Assembly: GCA_002151545.1 (NCBI GenBank)
Contig: CP021237.1
Coordinates: 3,410,001-3,474,000 of the forward strand
Length of the DNA stretch: 64,000 nucleotides
Source of the DNA: Sphingobacteriaceae bacterium GW460-11-11-14-LB5
Lineage (GTDB): Bacteria > Bacteroidota > Bacteroidia > Sphingobacteriales > Sphingobacteriaceae
Direction: 5' to 3'
Shown: in pieces, positions 42,852-52,400 of the stretch
Position numbering within the stretch: the stretch's first letter is position 1
Layout: the number at the start of each line of letters is the position of its first letter
Made by a program: the position numbers and the translations under genes
Notes under the pieces: model-generated
Databases searched by the model: none
What the model was told of the DNA's origin: nothing
The model's input: the letters and a program-made list of their open reading frames with translations, nothing else

Positions 42852-44105
42852 TTAAGGTTTAACCACCAATGGCGCCCCGTTTACCATTACGTTTTCGATT
42901 TTAACATCCTGATACCTGTTCTTCAAAAATGGCGTTTTGGTGATAACTTCCAGATCTTTAAAAAGAAAGCCTGATACTTTATCTTCAGGATTGCCATCCA
43001 TTTCGCCAAATTTTGTTGCCTCCACTTTAATATTGGTGATCTTAATGTTCCTGATGGTACCAAATGGTTTTGCTGTGCTGCCTGCCAGATCGAAAAATTG
43101 TTTCCAGGGGTTTAGATCGATAATGGCGCCGCATTTCCCGGTAATATTTTCTACGGTGATATTTTCATAAAGCTGATAAGTATCGCCACGCATTTTCATT
43201 TTTAAAATCGGACAGGTATTCTCTACCCTGCAGTTCCGCATGATAATATTGCGTGCATGAATACACTCGCTTCCCATGGTTAAAGTAGCATGTGCTTCGC
43301 CAATAGTACAATTTTCAATTAAAATGTCTTCAACAATTCCGTTTTCCGGCAGTTTCTGTGCATCAGGGCCTTTACCACCTTTAATACAAATGGCATCATC
43401 ATTCACCGAGATATAACAATTCCTGATGGTTACTTTTCTACAAAAATCAATGTCTATACCATCAGTACTGGGTGCTTTTACCGGACGAAATGGCGAGCGG
43501 ATATCGCAATTCTCAATTAATACATTATTCGATTGGTATAAATGAGTTGTCCAGAATCCAGCATTACGCAATTTTACCCCCTTAATATTCACGTTATTAC
43601 ATCCCCAGATAAAAAGTAAGCGTGGACGGCTCACCTCTAAGTTGGTAGATTCCCTTCCTAATTTTTTAAGCGAATCGCGATGTGCCCAAAATGTTTTCCA
43701 GAATTTAAGTCCGTTTCCATCAATAGTGCCTGGGCCCGAAATACTAAAACCATCTACTTTTGTCGCATTAATTAATGCGGCGAAGTATTTTAGGCTCCTC
43801 CCTTCCATACGCGATGGGATAAATGGATAATCTTTGATCTGATCAGATCCTTTAAGTACAGCACCTTCCTGCAACAACAGTTTTGTTTTAGGCTTAAAAA
43901 AAAGTGCCCCGCTAAGGTAAACACCCCTGGGGATGACGATCGTTCCCCCTCCTTTTTGATAAGCTTTATCTATCACACTTTGAATCGCTTTGGTATTCAG
44001 TTTGGTGCTATCGGCACTTACACCAAATTTGGTGATGATATAATCCTGAGCCATGGCATTTATAGCAATGACCATAAACAAAGTGAGTATAATGTGTTTT
44101 TTCAT
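42852..44105 (-). CDS. GH28-family polygalacturonase/rhamnogalacturonase-type hydrolase
   Basis: A secreted right-handed beta-helix protein of 417 residues from the ATG at 44105; an ATG 15 bp upstream is less likely, because the signal peptide (MKKHIILTLFMVIAINAMAQ) starts here. In 422-residue numbering the GH28 catalytic aspartates are Asp220 in STDGID and Asp241/Asp242 in VNDDAICIKGG. The usual GHG motif is GSE (283-285). The basic motif appears as KMKMRGD. The family hydrolyses galacturonide bonds in homogalacturonan or rhamnogalacturonan. It is the last gene of the long minus-strand operon. With GH105 and GH106 it should complete backbone depolymerisation in the periplasm. Confidence 0.9.
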   Translation of the reverse strand: MKKHIILTLFMVIAINAMAQDYIITKFGVSADSTKLNTKAIQSVIDKAYQKGGGTIVIPRGVYLSGALFFKPKTKLLLQEGAVLKGSDQIKDYPFIPSRMEGRSLKYFAALINATKVDGFSISGPGTIDGNGLKFWKTFWAHRDSLKKLGRESTNLEVSRPRLLFIWGCNNVNIKGVKLRNAGFWTTHLYQSNNVLIENCDIRSPFRPVKAPSTDGIDIDFCRKVTIRNCYISVNDDAICIKGGKGPDAQKLPENGIVEDILIENCTIGEAHATLTMGSECIHARNIIMRNCRVENTCPILKMKMRGDTYQLYENITVENITGKCGAIIDLNPWKQFFDLAGSTAKPFGTIRNIKITNIKVEATKFGEMDGNPEDKVSGFLFKDLEVITKTPFLKNRYQDVKIENVMVNGAPLVVKP

Positions 44106-44214
44106 GATAAAATGTTGCATAACCTGTAAATAATCTTGACTCCCAATATGCGTAGTGTTATTTGACTACCTAAGCCACCTGAGATCAACTAAGTCTGTTC
44201 ACACCATTATTGGA

Positions 44215-46986
44215 TTAATTGAAAGCTGTAATACTTACCGGGCCGATTAATCCTGAAGGCATTACATTCCAGCTTGAAGCATCAAAATCCTTATAATTAA
44301 TATTGACGAAATTGATTTCGTGGTAATTCCGCCATTGTATTTTTTTGATGTCCATATCACGGATTCGGTTCGCCATCAAATTAACCACTTCAATTTTAAT
44401 GGTATTATGACCTGCTTTTAAATATTTACCCACACGGGCCTGAAAAGGAATGCTCCATAAAATACCTACTTCCTGTCCATTGATCCACACCCTGGCACTT
44501 TCATCAACCTGGTTCAGGTTCAAAACATATTCTTTAGCGGTTTTTGAGCTTAAGTTAAAACCTGAAGTATAAACACCCGTACCCGAAAAGGCCTGTAGTT
44601 TAGGATCGCTCAAAGTGGTCCAGCTTACCAACTTGTCTAATTTCTGATCTGCCGGAAGCTCAGGTCCACCTTCGGTAAAATGTAAATTCCAGGACTGGTT
44701 AAGATTGATGGTGTTCGCAGCTTTATTTAAATAAACCCAGGGCGTATTGATTGTTCCATTACGCTCCACTTTTAAAAACAAACTCTCCCCCGATTTAAGC
44801 TGTACGCGAACCTTTTTATCGCGTATTGCCGCCACACCCACATTCGAGCTTTGCGGATCCATAATTAAAACTTTGCCTTCTTCATTTAAGGAAAGTTCGG
44901 TATCGATATCTTTAGCCGTGTGGTTCACCAGATAATAATATTTGCCGGTATTTGTTTTTCTTCTGATAAACTGAAGGCCGGTATCAGTTAAAGTTTCCCT
45001 GATAATGGCTATCGAACTTAATGCTTTTTGTATATCGTTCACTAATAGGATTAGGCCTGAGCCAATCTTAAATTGTTTAATTCCGTTAGGACCATCGGTA
45101 AAAGTCAATTTAGCCAGGCTGGCTTTGAGCTGTGCTCTCCTTGCATCCAGGTTATTTAAACCCGGAACATCCTTAGGCAATGCCTGAAAAATAACTTTTG
45201 CGCCATTGCTGGCCAGTTTGATCATCTGATCTAAAGTTTCCGGACTGATCATTTCGCACTGCGGAACGATGAGTACCTGATATGGCGCAGCTGCCGCGTT
45301 GGTACTAATCAATGCCTGGTTCACCGTTGACTGCTTCAATAACCGATCAGATGCAAAATCAAAAGAATAACCTGACTTAGAGAGTTCTTTCGATAATTTA
45401 TAAAAAGCCGTTGGATGTAACCACTCATCAACATCATGTACTTTTAAGGCCATATCCAAACCTTTGCCCTTGTTCCATACATCATATATGGGCCAGTAGA
45501 TTAAAAGTTCGTTATCTGGCTTTCCTGATTGAAGAATAGACTGGCAACGGGTGATATAATTGTTTAAACCCTGCGCATGTGGCCATAAACTGTTGTTTGG
45601 GTTCATTTCTACCGAAGCATAAAACAACCATCCCGGCCAGGGTGCATTTGTTGGCGAATTGGTGGTACCATGATAAAAAATATGGTTGATACCTGCCAAG
45701 AACAATTGCTCCGCTTCTGGTTTACACTGCGAAAAAGAGGTTTTAAAGTGTTCAGTTAACCAGGTAAAGGTTTCAGAAGAAGCCAGTTTTTTACCGCCGG
45801 TATGTGCCGCAGATGAGGCAAATTTGCACATCATTGGATCGGGATCTACATTACGGATATCTGCTGCATCGCGCCTAAGCCCTGTGATAGGAAAATAACT
45901 CGAACCAAAGGTTTCAGTTTCGGGGATATCTACCGCACCGTAAAGATCGAGCAAGTTGCCTGGTGAACCATGCGACTGGTTTTTGGTAGCCGATTTAAGC
46001 TGATGTGCCCAACCGGTCCAGTTTTGTGTAAAATTATGCAGCAAAAGTTCGTCCATGGTTTCGCGATAGTCGGATTTTAAACGGGCTATGTTTTCGTTTG
46101 TAGAATCTTTACCGCTTAATTCTTTAATATGACTGGCCAAGTCGTAACCTCTGTTTTTCTTAAATTCCTGAAAGAAGGTTGGCGTCCATGTTGCGCCATA
46201 CACTTCGTAACTGTCGTTAAAAAATGAGCGAACACCTTGTGGTTTGCTTCCAAAAGCATCCGAAAATCTTTTCAGGTAAACATCAACTGCATTTTTATCG
46301 AGGTGATCTAAAGTAAAACCTTCTCCTCCCGGGGCAGCACGTTTAACCATTTGCCGAGTTTTACCTGCAAAAGCAGCATAAATATCCCAACTGCCACTAG
46401 TGGGCGACCAATTTAAAGATCCATCAGCCTGAACTTTAGAAAGCAAATTGAGTACCTCACCATTATTACCGTAAGCGGTTAAAGCCTGTAGCTGCGCGAA
46501 ATCCTGTTTGGCTTCTTTAACCTGAATGGCTTCCGTTAACTTTTCGCCCGCTTTGAGCGTGTATTGCTGGGTAATCAGTTTGGTTGCAGCGTTTTCGGGT
46601 TTAATCTGCGGACCACCAAACGGCCAGCCTGTACCCGTATTCATATCAACCCCCAGGCCTAAAGTATTGGCTTTATTTACCGTATGGTGTAATATATTCA
46701 TCCACTCAGGAGACAAAAACTGGAGATATTGTTTTTCAAAGCCTTTGGCTCCATAAATTGGGGTGATTTCTACTCCACCGAGGCCAGCATCGGCATATTT
46801 CTTTAAAACAAGGTCTAAATTCTGTTCATCTACAGCATTCCCCATCCACCACCAGCGGGTCCAGGGTTTCATCTGCTTTTCGATAACCGGCCAGCTACCG
46901 GTATTTTTTACAGGCTTTTGTGCTTTGGCCAGACCAAAAGTTAGCGTACTAAACAGCAGAACAGAACAGAATCGATGTAATTGCAT
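44215..46986 (-). CDS. GH106-family alpha-L-rhamnosidase
   Basis: A 923-residue secreted protein, signal peptide about 1-22. The GH106 opening is clear: PWTRWWWMGNAVDEQNLDLVLKKYADAGLGGVEITPIYGAKG, with a wide TIM-barrel core and later SRVWINGQEVGILWSIPF-type beta domains at the C-terminal end (about 860-915). GH106 enzymes release L-rhamnose from rhamnogalacturonan. The L-rhamnose mutarotase gene ends only 4 bp before its start, so the two are translated together. It lies near GH28, GH105, PL11 and CE12 genes, as expected for RG-I breakdown. Confidence 0.93.
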   Translation of the reverse strand: MQLHRFCSVLLFSTLTFGLAKAQKPVKNTGSWPVIEKQMKPWTRWWWMGNAVDEQNLDLVLKKYADAGLGGVEITPIYGAKGFEKQYLQFLSPEWMNILHHTVNKANTLGLGVDMNTGTGWPFGGPQIKPENAATKLITQQYTLKAGEKLTEAIQVKEAKQDFAQLQALTAYGNNGEVLNLLSKVQADGSLNWSPTSGSWDIYAAFAGKTRQMVKRAAPGGEGFTLDHLDKNAVDVYLKRFSDAFGSKPQGVRSFFNDSYEVYGATWTPTFFQEFKKNRGYDLASHIKELSGKDSTNENIARLKSDYRETMDELLLHNFTQNWTGWAHQLKSATKNQSHGSPGNLLDLYGAVDIPETETFGSSYFPITGLRRDAADIRNVDPDPMMCKFASSAAHTGGKKLASSETFTWLTEHFKTSFSQCKPEAEQLFLAGINHIFYHGTTNSPTNAPWPGWLFYASVEMNPNNSLWPHAQGLNNYITRCQSILQSGKPDNELLIYWPIYDVWNKGKGLDMALKVHDVDEWLHPTAFYKLSKELSKSGYSFDFASDRLLKQSTVNQALISTNAAAAPYQVLIVPQCEMISPETLDQMIKLASNGAKVIFQALPKDVPGLNNLDARRAQLKASLAKLTFTDGPNGIKQFKIGSGLILLVNDIQKALSSIAIIRETLTDTGLQFIRRKTNTGKYYYLVNHTAKDIDTELSLNEEGKVLIMDPQSSNVGVAAIRDKKVRVQLKSGESLFLKVERNGTINTPWVYLNKAANTINLNQSWNLHFTEGGPELPADQKLDKLVSWTTLSDPKLQAFSGTGVYTSGFNLSSKTAKEYVLNLNQVDESARVWINGQEVGILWSIPFQARVGKYLKAGHNTIKIEVVNLMANRIRDMDIKKIQWRNYHEINFVNINYKDFDASSWNVMPSGLIGPVSITAFN

Positions 46987-46990
46987 ATCG

Positions 46991-47299
46991 TTAATCTAAA
47001 TGGAATACCATTTCTAAAGGGAATGTTTTTGGAGAATTATCGGCATTGGTTTCCATAATATCGGCCATGTATGCCCACCATTTCTGCACAATCCGCGTGC
47101 TGCCCAAATCTTGGGAGGAGCTGCCGTTTTGTTGTTGCACAGCAAAAAGGGTATTGGTTTCTTCATCTAAAAAAATAGAATAATCGCTGATCCCATTTTC
47201 TTTTAATAAAGTTGATAGCTCTGGCCAGATCTCATCGTGGCGCTTTTTGTATTCTGTTTCAAAACCGGGTTTAAGTTTCATCTTAAATGCAATTTTCAT
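46991..47299 (-). CDS. rhaM: L-rhamnose mutarotase
   Basis: A 102-residue ferredoxin-like mutarotase that interconverts alpha- and beta-L-rhamnose. The signature [12 protein letters not shown] contains the catalytic-type His21, and the ending [28 protein letters not shown] is nearly that of known RhaM proteins. It has no signal peptide, so it acts in the cytoplasm after rhamnose uptake. It precedes the GH106 gene by 4 bp and follows the GH31 gene by 137 bp, with a hairpin cluster in between. No other rhamnose catabolic genes (RhaA, RhaB, RhaD) are in the window. Confidence 0.95.
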   Translation of the reverse strand: MKIAFKMKLKPGFETEYKKRHDEIWPELSTLLKENGISDYSIFLDEETNTLFAVQQQNGSSSQDLGSTRIVQKWWAYMADIMETNADNSPKTFPLEMVFHLD

Positions 47300-47327
47300 G
47301 TTTTCAATTTTATTTTTTTAAGGATTC

Positions 47328-47427
47328 TCCTCGCCGTGGTTCGTGTCCGCACGAACCGCTAATATTATTTATTTTATACCCAAACTGAAATCGTTCAGTT
47401 TCGGTCTGTGAGGACACAGACCGAGGA
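47328..47427. repeat. Multi-hairpin element between GH31 and rhaM
   Basis: Three adjacent hairpins are seen: 47336-47359 (10 bp, TCCG loop), 47382-47401 (8 bp, ATCG loop) and 47402-47423 (9 bp, AGGA loop). All are enclosed by an outer 6-bp pairing TCCTCG/CGAGGA (47328-47333 with 47422-47427). The stems share the GGTyyGTG...CACrrACC pattern with the hairpin at 42554-42577. It would be transcribed within the operon and could act in mRNA stability or attenuation. Confidence 0.65.
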
Positions 47428-47436
47428 ACTCCCCCA

Positions 47437-49890
47437 TTAATTCACGACAAAGCTCAAATCAGTACTGTTATCTCCGGCCGATTTAATCCAGAGTATTTTA
47501 TTCCTGGTATCATAAAACCAGCCTTCAGTTTTATCTAAACGATCTGGTGTTTTTAAAGCTTTTATTTTTTGCCCATTCTCCGAAACTGTTGCAGGATCTG
47601 CTTTTCCTGTCCAATGTATTTTGGCCAGATATTTATGCTTACTGGGCTTAAAACTTCCTGCTGGTTTGGCCACTCTCAGTGTAAAATTTGATGCAGTTAA
47701 TAAAGACGTGATCTTCGTTAAAGCAAAACTTCCTGTTTTGTAGGCTGCGCTTAAATTATCATCTTCATAAAGGTCATATTTAGATTCGCCGTAAGGGAAA
47801 ACATCCAGGGTAATCACATCAACGGGTTTTTCGCCACTGTAGGTCATTTCCGGCTGCATCGGAATAATGCTGCCCGCTTTAACAAATAAAGGAATCGTAT
47901 CTAATGGCGCTACCACATGGTGATAACTTTTGCCTTCATATTTCTCATTTGTCCAATAGTTAAACCAGGTGCCTTCCGGCAGATAAACCGAACGGGTAAT
48001 GGCCCCTTTAGTGGTTACCGGGGCGACCATTAAATGATCGCCAAACATATACTGATCGCCAATTTCATATACATTTTCGTCATCCTGATGGTTTAAAACC
48101 AAAGCCCTCATCATCGGCAAACCCGTTTCATATTGCTGGTGCATGCTCGTGTACAGGTAAGGGAATAAACGGTAACGCAACAGATCATATTTTTTAAAAT
48201 TACGCAAAGCATCTTCACCATATTTCCAGGGCTCTTTATAACCAGGGTGATCCATCCCGAAAACCAAGGCAATCGGACTAAACATCCCAAACTGCACCCA
48301 ACGGATATACAATTCCGGATCAGCCTGATGCTCGAAACCGCCCATACAATGCGCCCATGAACCTACGCCTGAAAGACCAACATTTAGACCCGCTTTAATT
48401 ACCGGAGCAAAATATTGCCACTCGCTAGGCCAATCGCCTGCGAAAATATAAGGATAACGTTGGATACCTGAATAACCTTCACGGGTTTGGTTCAATCCCC
48501 TAAAGCCATTAAATCGTTCAAACTCCAAAAACGGCGCTTTGGCATAAGCGATAGGGAAAAGATTATGTAAACGTTCGGCATCTTTTCCGGTTGGCCCTAC
48601 TTTCTCACTTTCGTTGGCTAAAGATCCAAAAGCACTGCCTTCGTCTGTTTTGAGGAATTTTGCCCCCAATTTTGCTACCCGCATTACACCGTTATCCCAC
48701 CACCACTGTGTAGCCTTTTCATCGAAAAAGTTTACAAATTCGCCGGGTTTACCATTTTCAGGATAGGTATAACCTTTTTCCCTCGCCTGATCTAACAGGT
48801 TTAATTTTTTGGCATTATCAAACCGCGGACGAAGATGCAAGCCCACCATTTTATAGTTCATGGCGTAAATGCTATCGAACATCGATTTTGGATCTTTAAA
48901 GGTTTCTCTCCATTCGAAAGAAGTGGCACCTTTACCGCCATTTTCGCCAAATAAGCGCCAGGTAGAATCCAGCCACAACAAATCAACCGGAATGCCCAAT
49001 GACCTGTATTTTTTTGCCAGCTCAACCACATAATGATCAGAAGATTGAGCCTCATGCCCCCACGTACCTCCGCTATACGTACCAGCATGTAGTCCTAAGG
49101 CAAACTGCGGTAGCATCGGCGATTTGCCGGTAATACTGGTATAGTGATCTAAAATGGCCGGAAAAGTTGGCCCATACATGAAATAATAATCTAATTCTCC
49201 ATCAGCTGCTTTAAAACTGTACTGATCTTTTTTCGTGGCGCCCATATCCCATTCGGTGGCAAAGGAATTATGGAAGAAAATACCGTAGCCTTTTGTACTC
49301 ATAAAAAACGGAACCGGACAATAATTGGCCTCTAATATATTGTAAGCACCAATGGCATGCGGCAAACCTTTACCACGGCCCACATTTAAGGTTAGTTTTT
49401 TAAAACGGCGATCCATAAAATCCATGCGTTCGCCAAAACCAAAAAAATGTTCATCGGCCTGCAGTTTTTTGCTTACCCCAACCTGCGTATTTTCTTTACT
49501 TACCGCTCCCTTTAATTCGCTACTCAGCAATTTACCTTTAGCATCAAAAACATCAATCCTGAAAGGGGCCTTGTATAATTTAACCACCAACTTTGCTGTA
49601 GCAAGCAAAAAATGATCTTTTTTATCCGAAACTTTAACCGCAACATTAGCCAAGCTGTAATTGATTACCATCAGGTTTTCGTTGGCTTCGAATTTACCGC
49701 TCCAGCTGCTTCTGATCCTGAATATTTCCGGTGTACAGAATTCGAATTTCACTTCTCCCCTTGTGGTTGAAAATGAAATGGTATTTCCCGTTTTCTTAAA
49801 ACCAGATTTATAATCGCCAATGCTTTGTGCCCTGGCAATAGAAAATATAAAAATTAAGGTTAGTGCAAAAGCTAAAAGTTTCTTCATCAT
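47437..49890 (-). CDS. GH31-family alpha-glycosidase (alpha-xylosidase/alpha-glucosidase type)
   Basis: An 817-residue secreted GH31 enzyme, signal peptide about 1-21 (IARAQ). An N-terminal beta domain (to about 245) precedes the TIM barrel. LLWLDSTWRLF lies at 304-314, the nucleophile Asp416 is in KFLKTDEGSAFG, and the acid/base Asp486 is in FAGDWPSEW. A proximal beta domain with DQYMFGDHLMVAPVTTKG and a distal domain follow. Members remove alpha-linked glucose, xylose or galactose. It starts 2 bp after the GH115 stop, so the two are tightly coupled. An alpha-linked residue next to the glucuronate on side chains is one possible target. Confidence 0.9.
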   Translation of the reverse strand: MMKKLLAFALTLIFIFSIARAQSIGDYKSGFKKTGNTISFSTTRGEVKFEFCTPEIFRIRSSWSGKFEANENLMVINYSLANVAVKVSDKKDHFLLATAKLVVKLYKAPFRIDVFDAKGKLLSSELKGAVSKENTQVGVSKKLQADEHFFGFGERMDFMDRRFKKLTLNVGRGKGLPHAIGAYNILEANYCPVPFFMSTKGYGIFFHNSFATEWDMGATKKDQYSFKAADGELDYYFMYGPTFPAILDHYTSITGKSPMLPQFALGLHAGTYSGGTWGHEAQSSDHYVVELAKKYRSLGIPVDLLWLDSTWRLFGENGGKGATSFEWRETFKDPKSMFDSIYAMNYKMVGLHLRPRFDNAKKLNLLDQAREKGYTYPENGKPGEFVNFFDEKATQWWWDNGVMRVAKLGAKFLKTDEGSAFGSLANESEKVGPTGKDAERLHNLFPIAYAKAPFLEFERFNGFRGLNQTREGYSGIQRYPYIFAGDWPSEWQYFAPVIKAGLNVGLSGVGSWAHCMGGFEHQADPELYIRWVQFGMFSPIALVFGMDHPGYKEPWKYGEDALRNFKKYDLLRYRLFPYLYTSMHQQYETGLPMMRALVLNHQDDENVYEIGDQYMFGDHLMVAPVTTKGAITRSVYLPEGTWFNYWTNEKYEGKSYHHVVAPLDTIPLFVKAGSIIPMQPEMTYSGEKPVDVITLDVFPYGESKYDLYEDDNLSAAYKTGSFALTKITSLLTASNFTLRVAKPAGSFKPSKHKYLAKIHWTGKADPATVSENGQKIKALKTPDRLDKTEGWFYDTRNKILWIKSAGDNSTDLSFVVN

Positions 49891-49892
49891 AT

Positions 49893-52400
49893 TTATTGTA
49901 TTTCCAACTGGTTAATTACCAAGCCCGGATCGAGCATATAAATTTTTACCGTCGATTTACCTGTTTTATTAATCTCGTGTTTGGTTAAACCTGAAGCGTA
50001 ACCTTGTAATACATTCTGTTTCCAGATGTTATTTTCTGAAGCCGGAGAAATGTTTATGATCTGTGGTGTATCGTTATTTACAGAAATGGCATAACGCACT
50101 TTAATGCCGTTATTAACCCCTTGGGTAGGCAGGCATTTTACTTCGATCTGGTGCTCACCCTGTGTTTTAAAATCAACATTATAAATGGTAAAAGCAGCAT
50201 TTTGAAGCTTATTATCGCTCACAGGCTTAAAAGTAAAAGGATATAGAGAAATACCATCGCCACCTAAACCCAATCCCTTTAAAGTTTGTAATGTTACTCC
50301 TTTTGGAACAGATTTCTCGGCATATTTAGCAGCACGAAGAATTATTTTATTTTCAGTTTTCGCTACTGCACCTGATGGTCTCGCAGCAATAGAATCGGCC
50401 ACTTTTGGCATTTTAAAAACGGCTAAATCGCGAGGTTTCCAGCTCATCATGCCGTTCCACTTGCCACCTGAAATTTCTTCATTGTATTTTTTGGTAATCA
50501 ACTGGATCTGTTCAAAAGCAGCTTTCGATTTTTTCGAATAAGTCAAAGCCGATTGATCTCCGTTTGCCGCTAAGGCCAAACTTTTTTTGGCGTATAAAAT
50601 CTTTTGGTTCATCAGCATGGCACCTTCAACGGGGTACAAAATCAATTCGAAATAAGCATCTTTTAAACGTGCAGGGATCTGATCATTTAAACTTTTAGCC
50701 TGATTGTAAATCTTTTCATAAGCGGCCAATCTTTCTTCGGCCTGCTCATCAGTGAAAGTAACACTGGCCATATGCTCTGGTTTAGCAGCATGTGCCAAAC
50801 GGTAATAAACGGCTTTTATCTCGGCAATGGGTTTTGCAAACTCAGCGCTAAAGGTTTCAGCGGCCCAGCTTTCGGCATATCGATCTGCATTTTCCGGCTT
50901 CCATTGATTTACATTCCAGGCCAGGTCCATCGCAAATTGTGTTTCCATTTCAGCAGGTTTAATATCACCCACATTTATGACCCAAAGTCGATCAGCTTTG
51001 TACTGGTAGGCTTTGCTTAACTCATAAGAAATCAAGGATGGAGAAATAGAAGAAAGCCACAGGTAGTCTTGCGGGGCACCCCAGTACGAAATATGGTAAT
51101 ACACCCCACTTCCGCCCGATCGTTTTTGTTCTTCAGGGTTCGAAAGCTGACGGATATAACCATGATTATCATCCGCCCAGACAATGGTTACATCATCAGG
51201 AAGTTTCAATCCTGCCTGATATAAAGATAAAACCTCTTTGTAAGGGCAAAAAATCTGTGGGATAGTGCTTACGGGTTTAGTAATATTCTTGCTTAAAATT
51301 GTTCTTTGATCAGTTATGATTTCGCCCAGCAAATTTACTTTTGCATTTTTATCTTTCGGTCCTGGCATACTGCCGTCGTGAATGCCACGCATCCCAACGG
51401 TATAAACCGATTCGTAATTTTTAGCTTGTTTTACACGGTCAGTCCAGTAATTGGCCATTTCATTTTTATTCAGATCGTAACGCCATTCGCCAGGTTTTTT
51501 ACCGTATTCATGTTCAAAATTCTCTGCCCATTCGAAAACATTATTCCGCAGCATCGGTTCGCAGTGACTGGAACCTAAAACAATGGCATATTTATCGGCC
51601 ATGACCGGATTGTTGGCATAATAATAAAACGCTTTGGTTGAAGGATGCATACCCGGCCAGATGTAATTGGCTTTTAACCTAAGCAGTAATTCGAATATTT
51701 TGGTGTAGGTTTTCGGACCAATATCTTTCACATCTGTATCCATCATTTTAGCTGCCCAGGGCTGAATGCCCCAATCTTCATCATTGATAAAAATACCACG
51801 GTATTTAACTGATGGCGACTCCACTAAAGGCTGACCAGCTTTTACATATAACGATTTTTTTGTTGCAGGCTTCACATCCGCCCACCAACAAAGGGGTGAT
51901 ACGCCAAGCATCCTTGACAATTGAAATACACCATAGGCTGTTCCTCTCCTGTCACTTCCGGCTATCACCAATGCTCTTTTTACGCCTTTTAAAGGGTTTT
52001 CGATCACCGAAACCGAAAAAGTTTCCCATTTGCCGGCTAAAGTGGTACGGTCGATTTTCCCGGCTTTAGCCAGTTGATCGATATAAAATGATTGACCTAT
52101 TGTACCGATAATGATCGGATAGGCACTTAAAGTTGTATTATTTTTAAAAACCGGCGAAGTAAGGCCAGTTAATAATTGAATGTCATCCTTAAAAGCAGTA
52201 GCCGCAATTCCTACCACTTCGGCATCCTTTGCATCGATATAAATGGATGATGCTTTTCCTCCGTCAACAATCGGGAACGATGAAACACTGTTAATTTCAG
52301 AAACAGCAATGCCTGCCCTTTGTGCCATATTTTGTTTAGGCAGCAAGAACAACCACATTAATATCGATAAAGCAGCCAGGTTTCTGACATTCATTTTCAT
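49893..52400 (-). CDS. GH115-family alpha-glucuronidase-type hydrolase
   Basis: An 835-residue secreted protein with signal peptide about 1-26 (LPKQNMAQ); Met3 is an alternative start. Family features are SSHCEPMLRNNVFEW, GMRGIHDGSMPG, VTIVWADDNHGYIRQL, the HISYWGAPQDYLWLSS block and LWVINVGDIKPAEME. A carbohydrate-binding-like beta domain with INQLEIQ forms the end. Known members remove alpha-1,2-glucuronate or 4-O-methyl-glucuronate from xylan, and some act on arabinogalactan-type side chains. Presence in a rhamnogalacturonan locus is less usual and points to a glucuronate-decorated side chain. Its start overlaps the GH105 stop by one base (TAATG). Confidence 0.92.
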   Translation of the reverse strand: MKMNVRNLAALSILMWLFLLPKQNMAQRAGIAVSEINSVSSFPIVDGGKASSIYIDAKDAEVVGIAATAFKDDIQLLTGLTSPVFKNNTTLSAYPIIIGTIGQSFYIDQLAKAGKIDRTTLAGKWETFSVSVIENPLKGVKRALVIAGSDRRGTAYGVFQLSRMLGVSPLCWWADVKPATKKSLYVKAGQPLVESPSVKYRGIFINDEDWGIQPWAAKMMDTDVKDIGPKTYTKIFELLLRLKANYIWPGMHPSTKAFYYYANNPVMADKYAIVLGSSHCEPMLRNNVFEWAENFEHEYGKKPGEWRYDLNKNEMANYWTDRVKQAKNYESVYTVGMRGIHDGSMPGPKDKNAKVNLLGEIITDQRTILSKNITKPVSTIPQIFCPYKEVLSLYQAGLKLPDDVTIVWADDNHGYIRQLSNPEEQKRSGGSGVYYHISYWGAPQDYLWLSSISPSLISYELSKAYQYKADRLWVINVGDIKPAEMETQFAMDLAWNVNQWKPENADRYAESWAAETFSAEFAKPIAEIKAVYYRLAHAAKPEHMASVTFTDEQAEERLAAYEKIYNQAKSLNDQIPARLKDAYFELILYPVEGAMLMNQKILYAKKSLALAANGDQSALTYSKKSKAAFEQIQLITKKYNEEISGGKWNGMMSWKPRDLAVFKMPKVADSIAARPSGAVAKTENKIILRAAKYAEKSVPKGVTLQTLKGLGLGGDGISLYPFTFKPVSDNKLQNAAFTIYNVDFKTQGEHQIEVKCLPTQGVNNGIKVRYAISVNNDTPQIINISPASENNIWKQNVLQGYASGLTKHEINKTGKSTVKIYMLDPGLVINQLEIQ

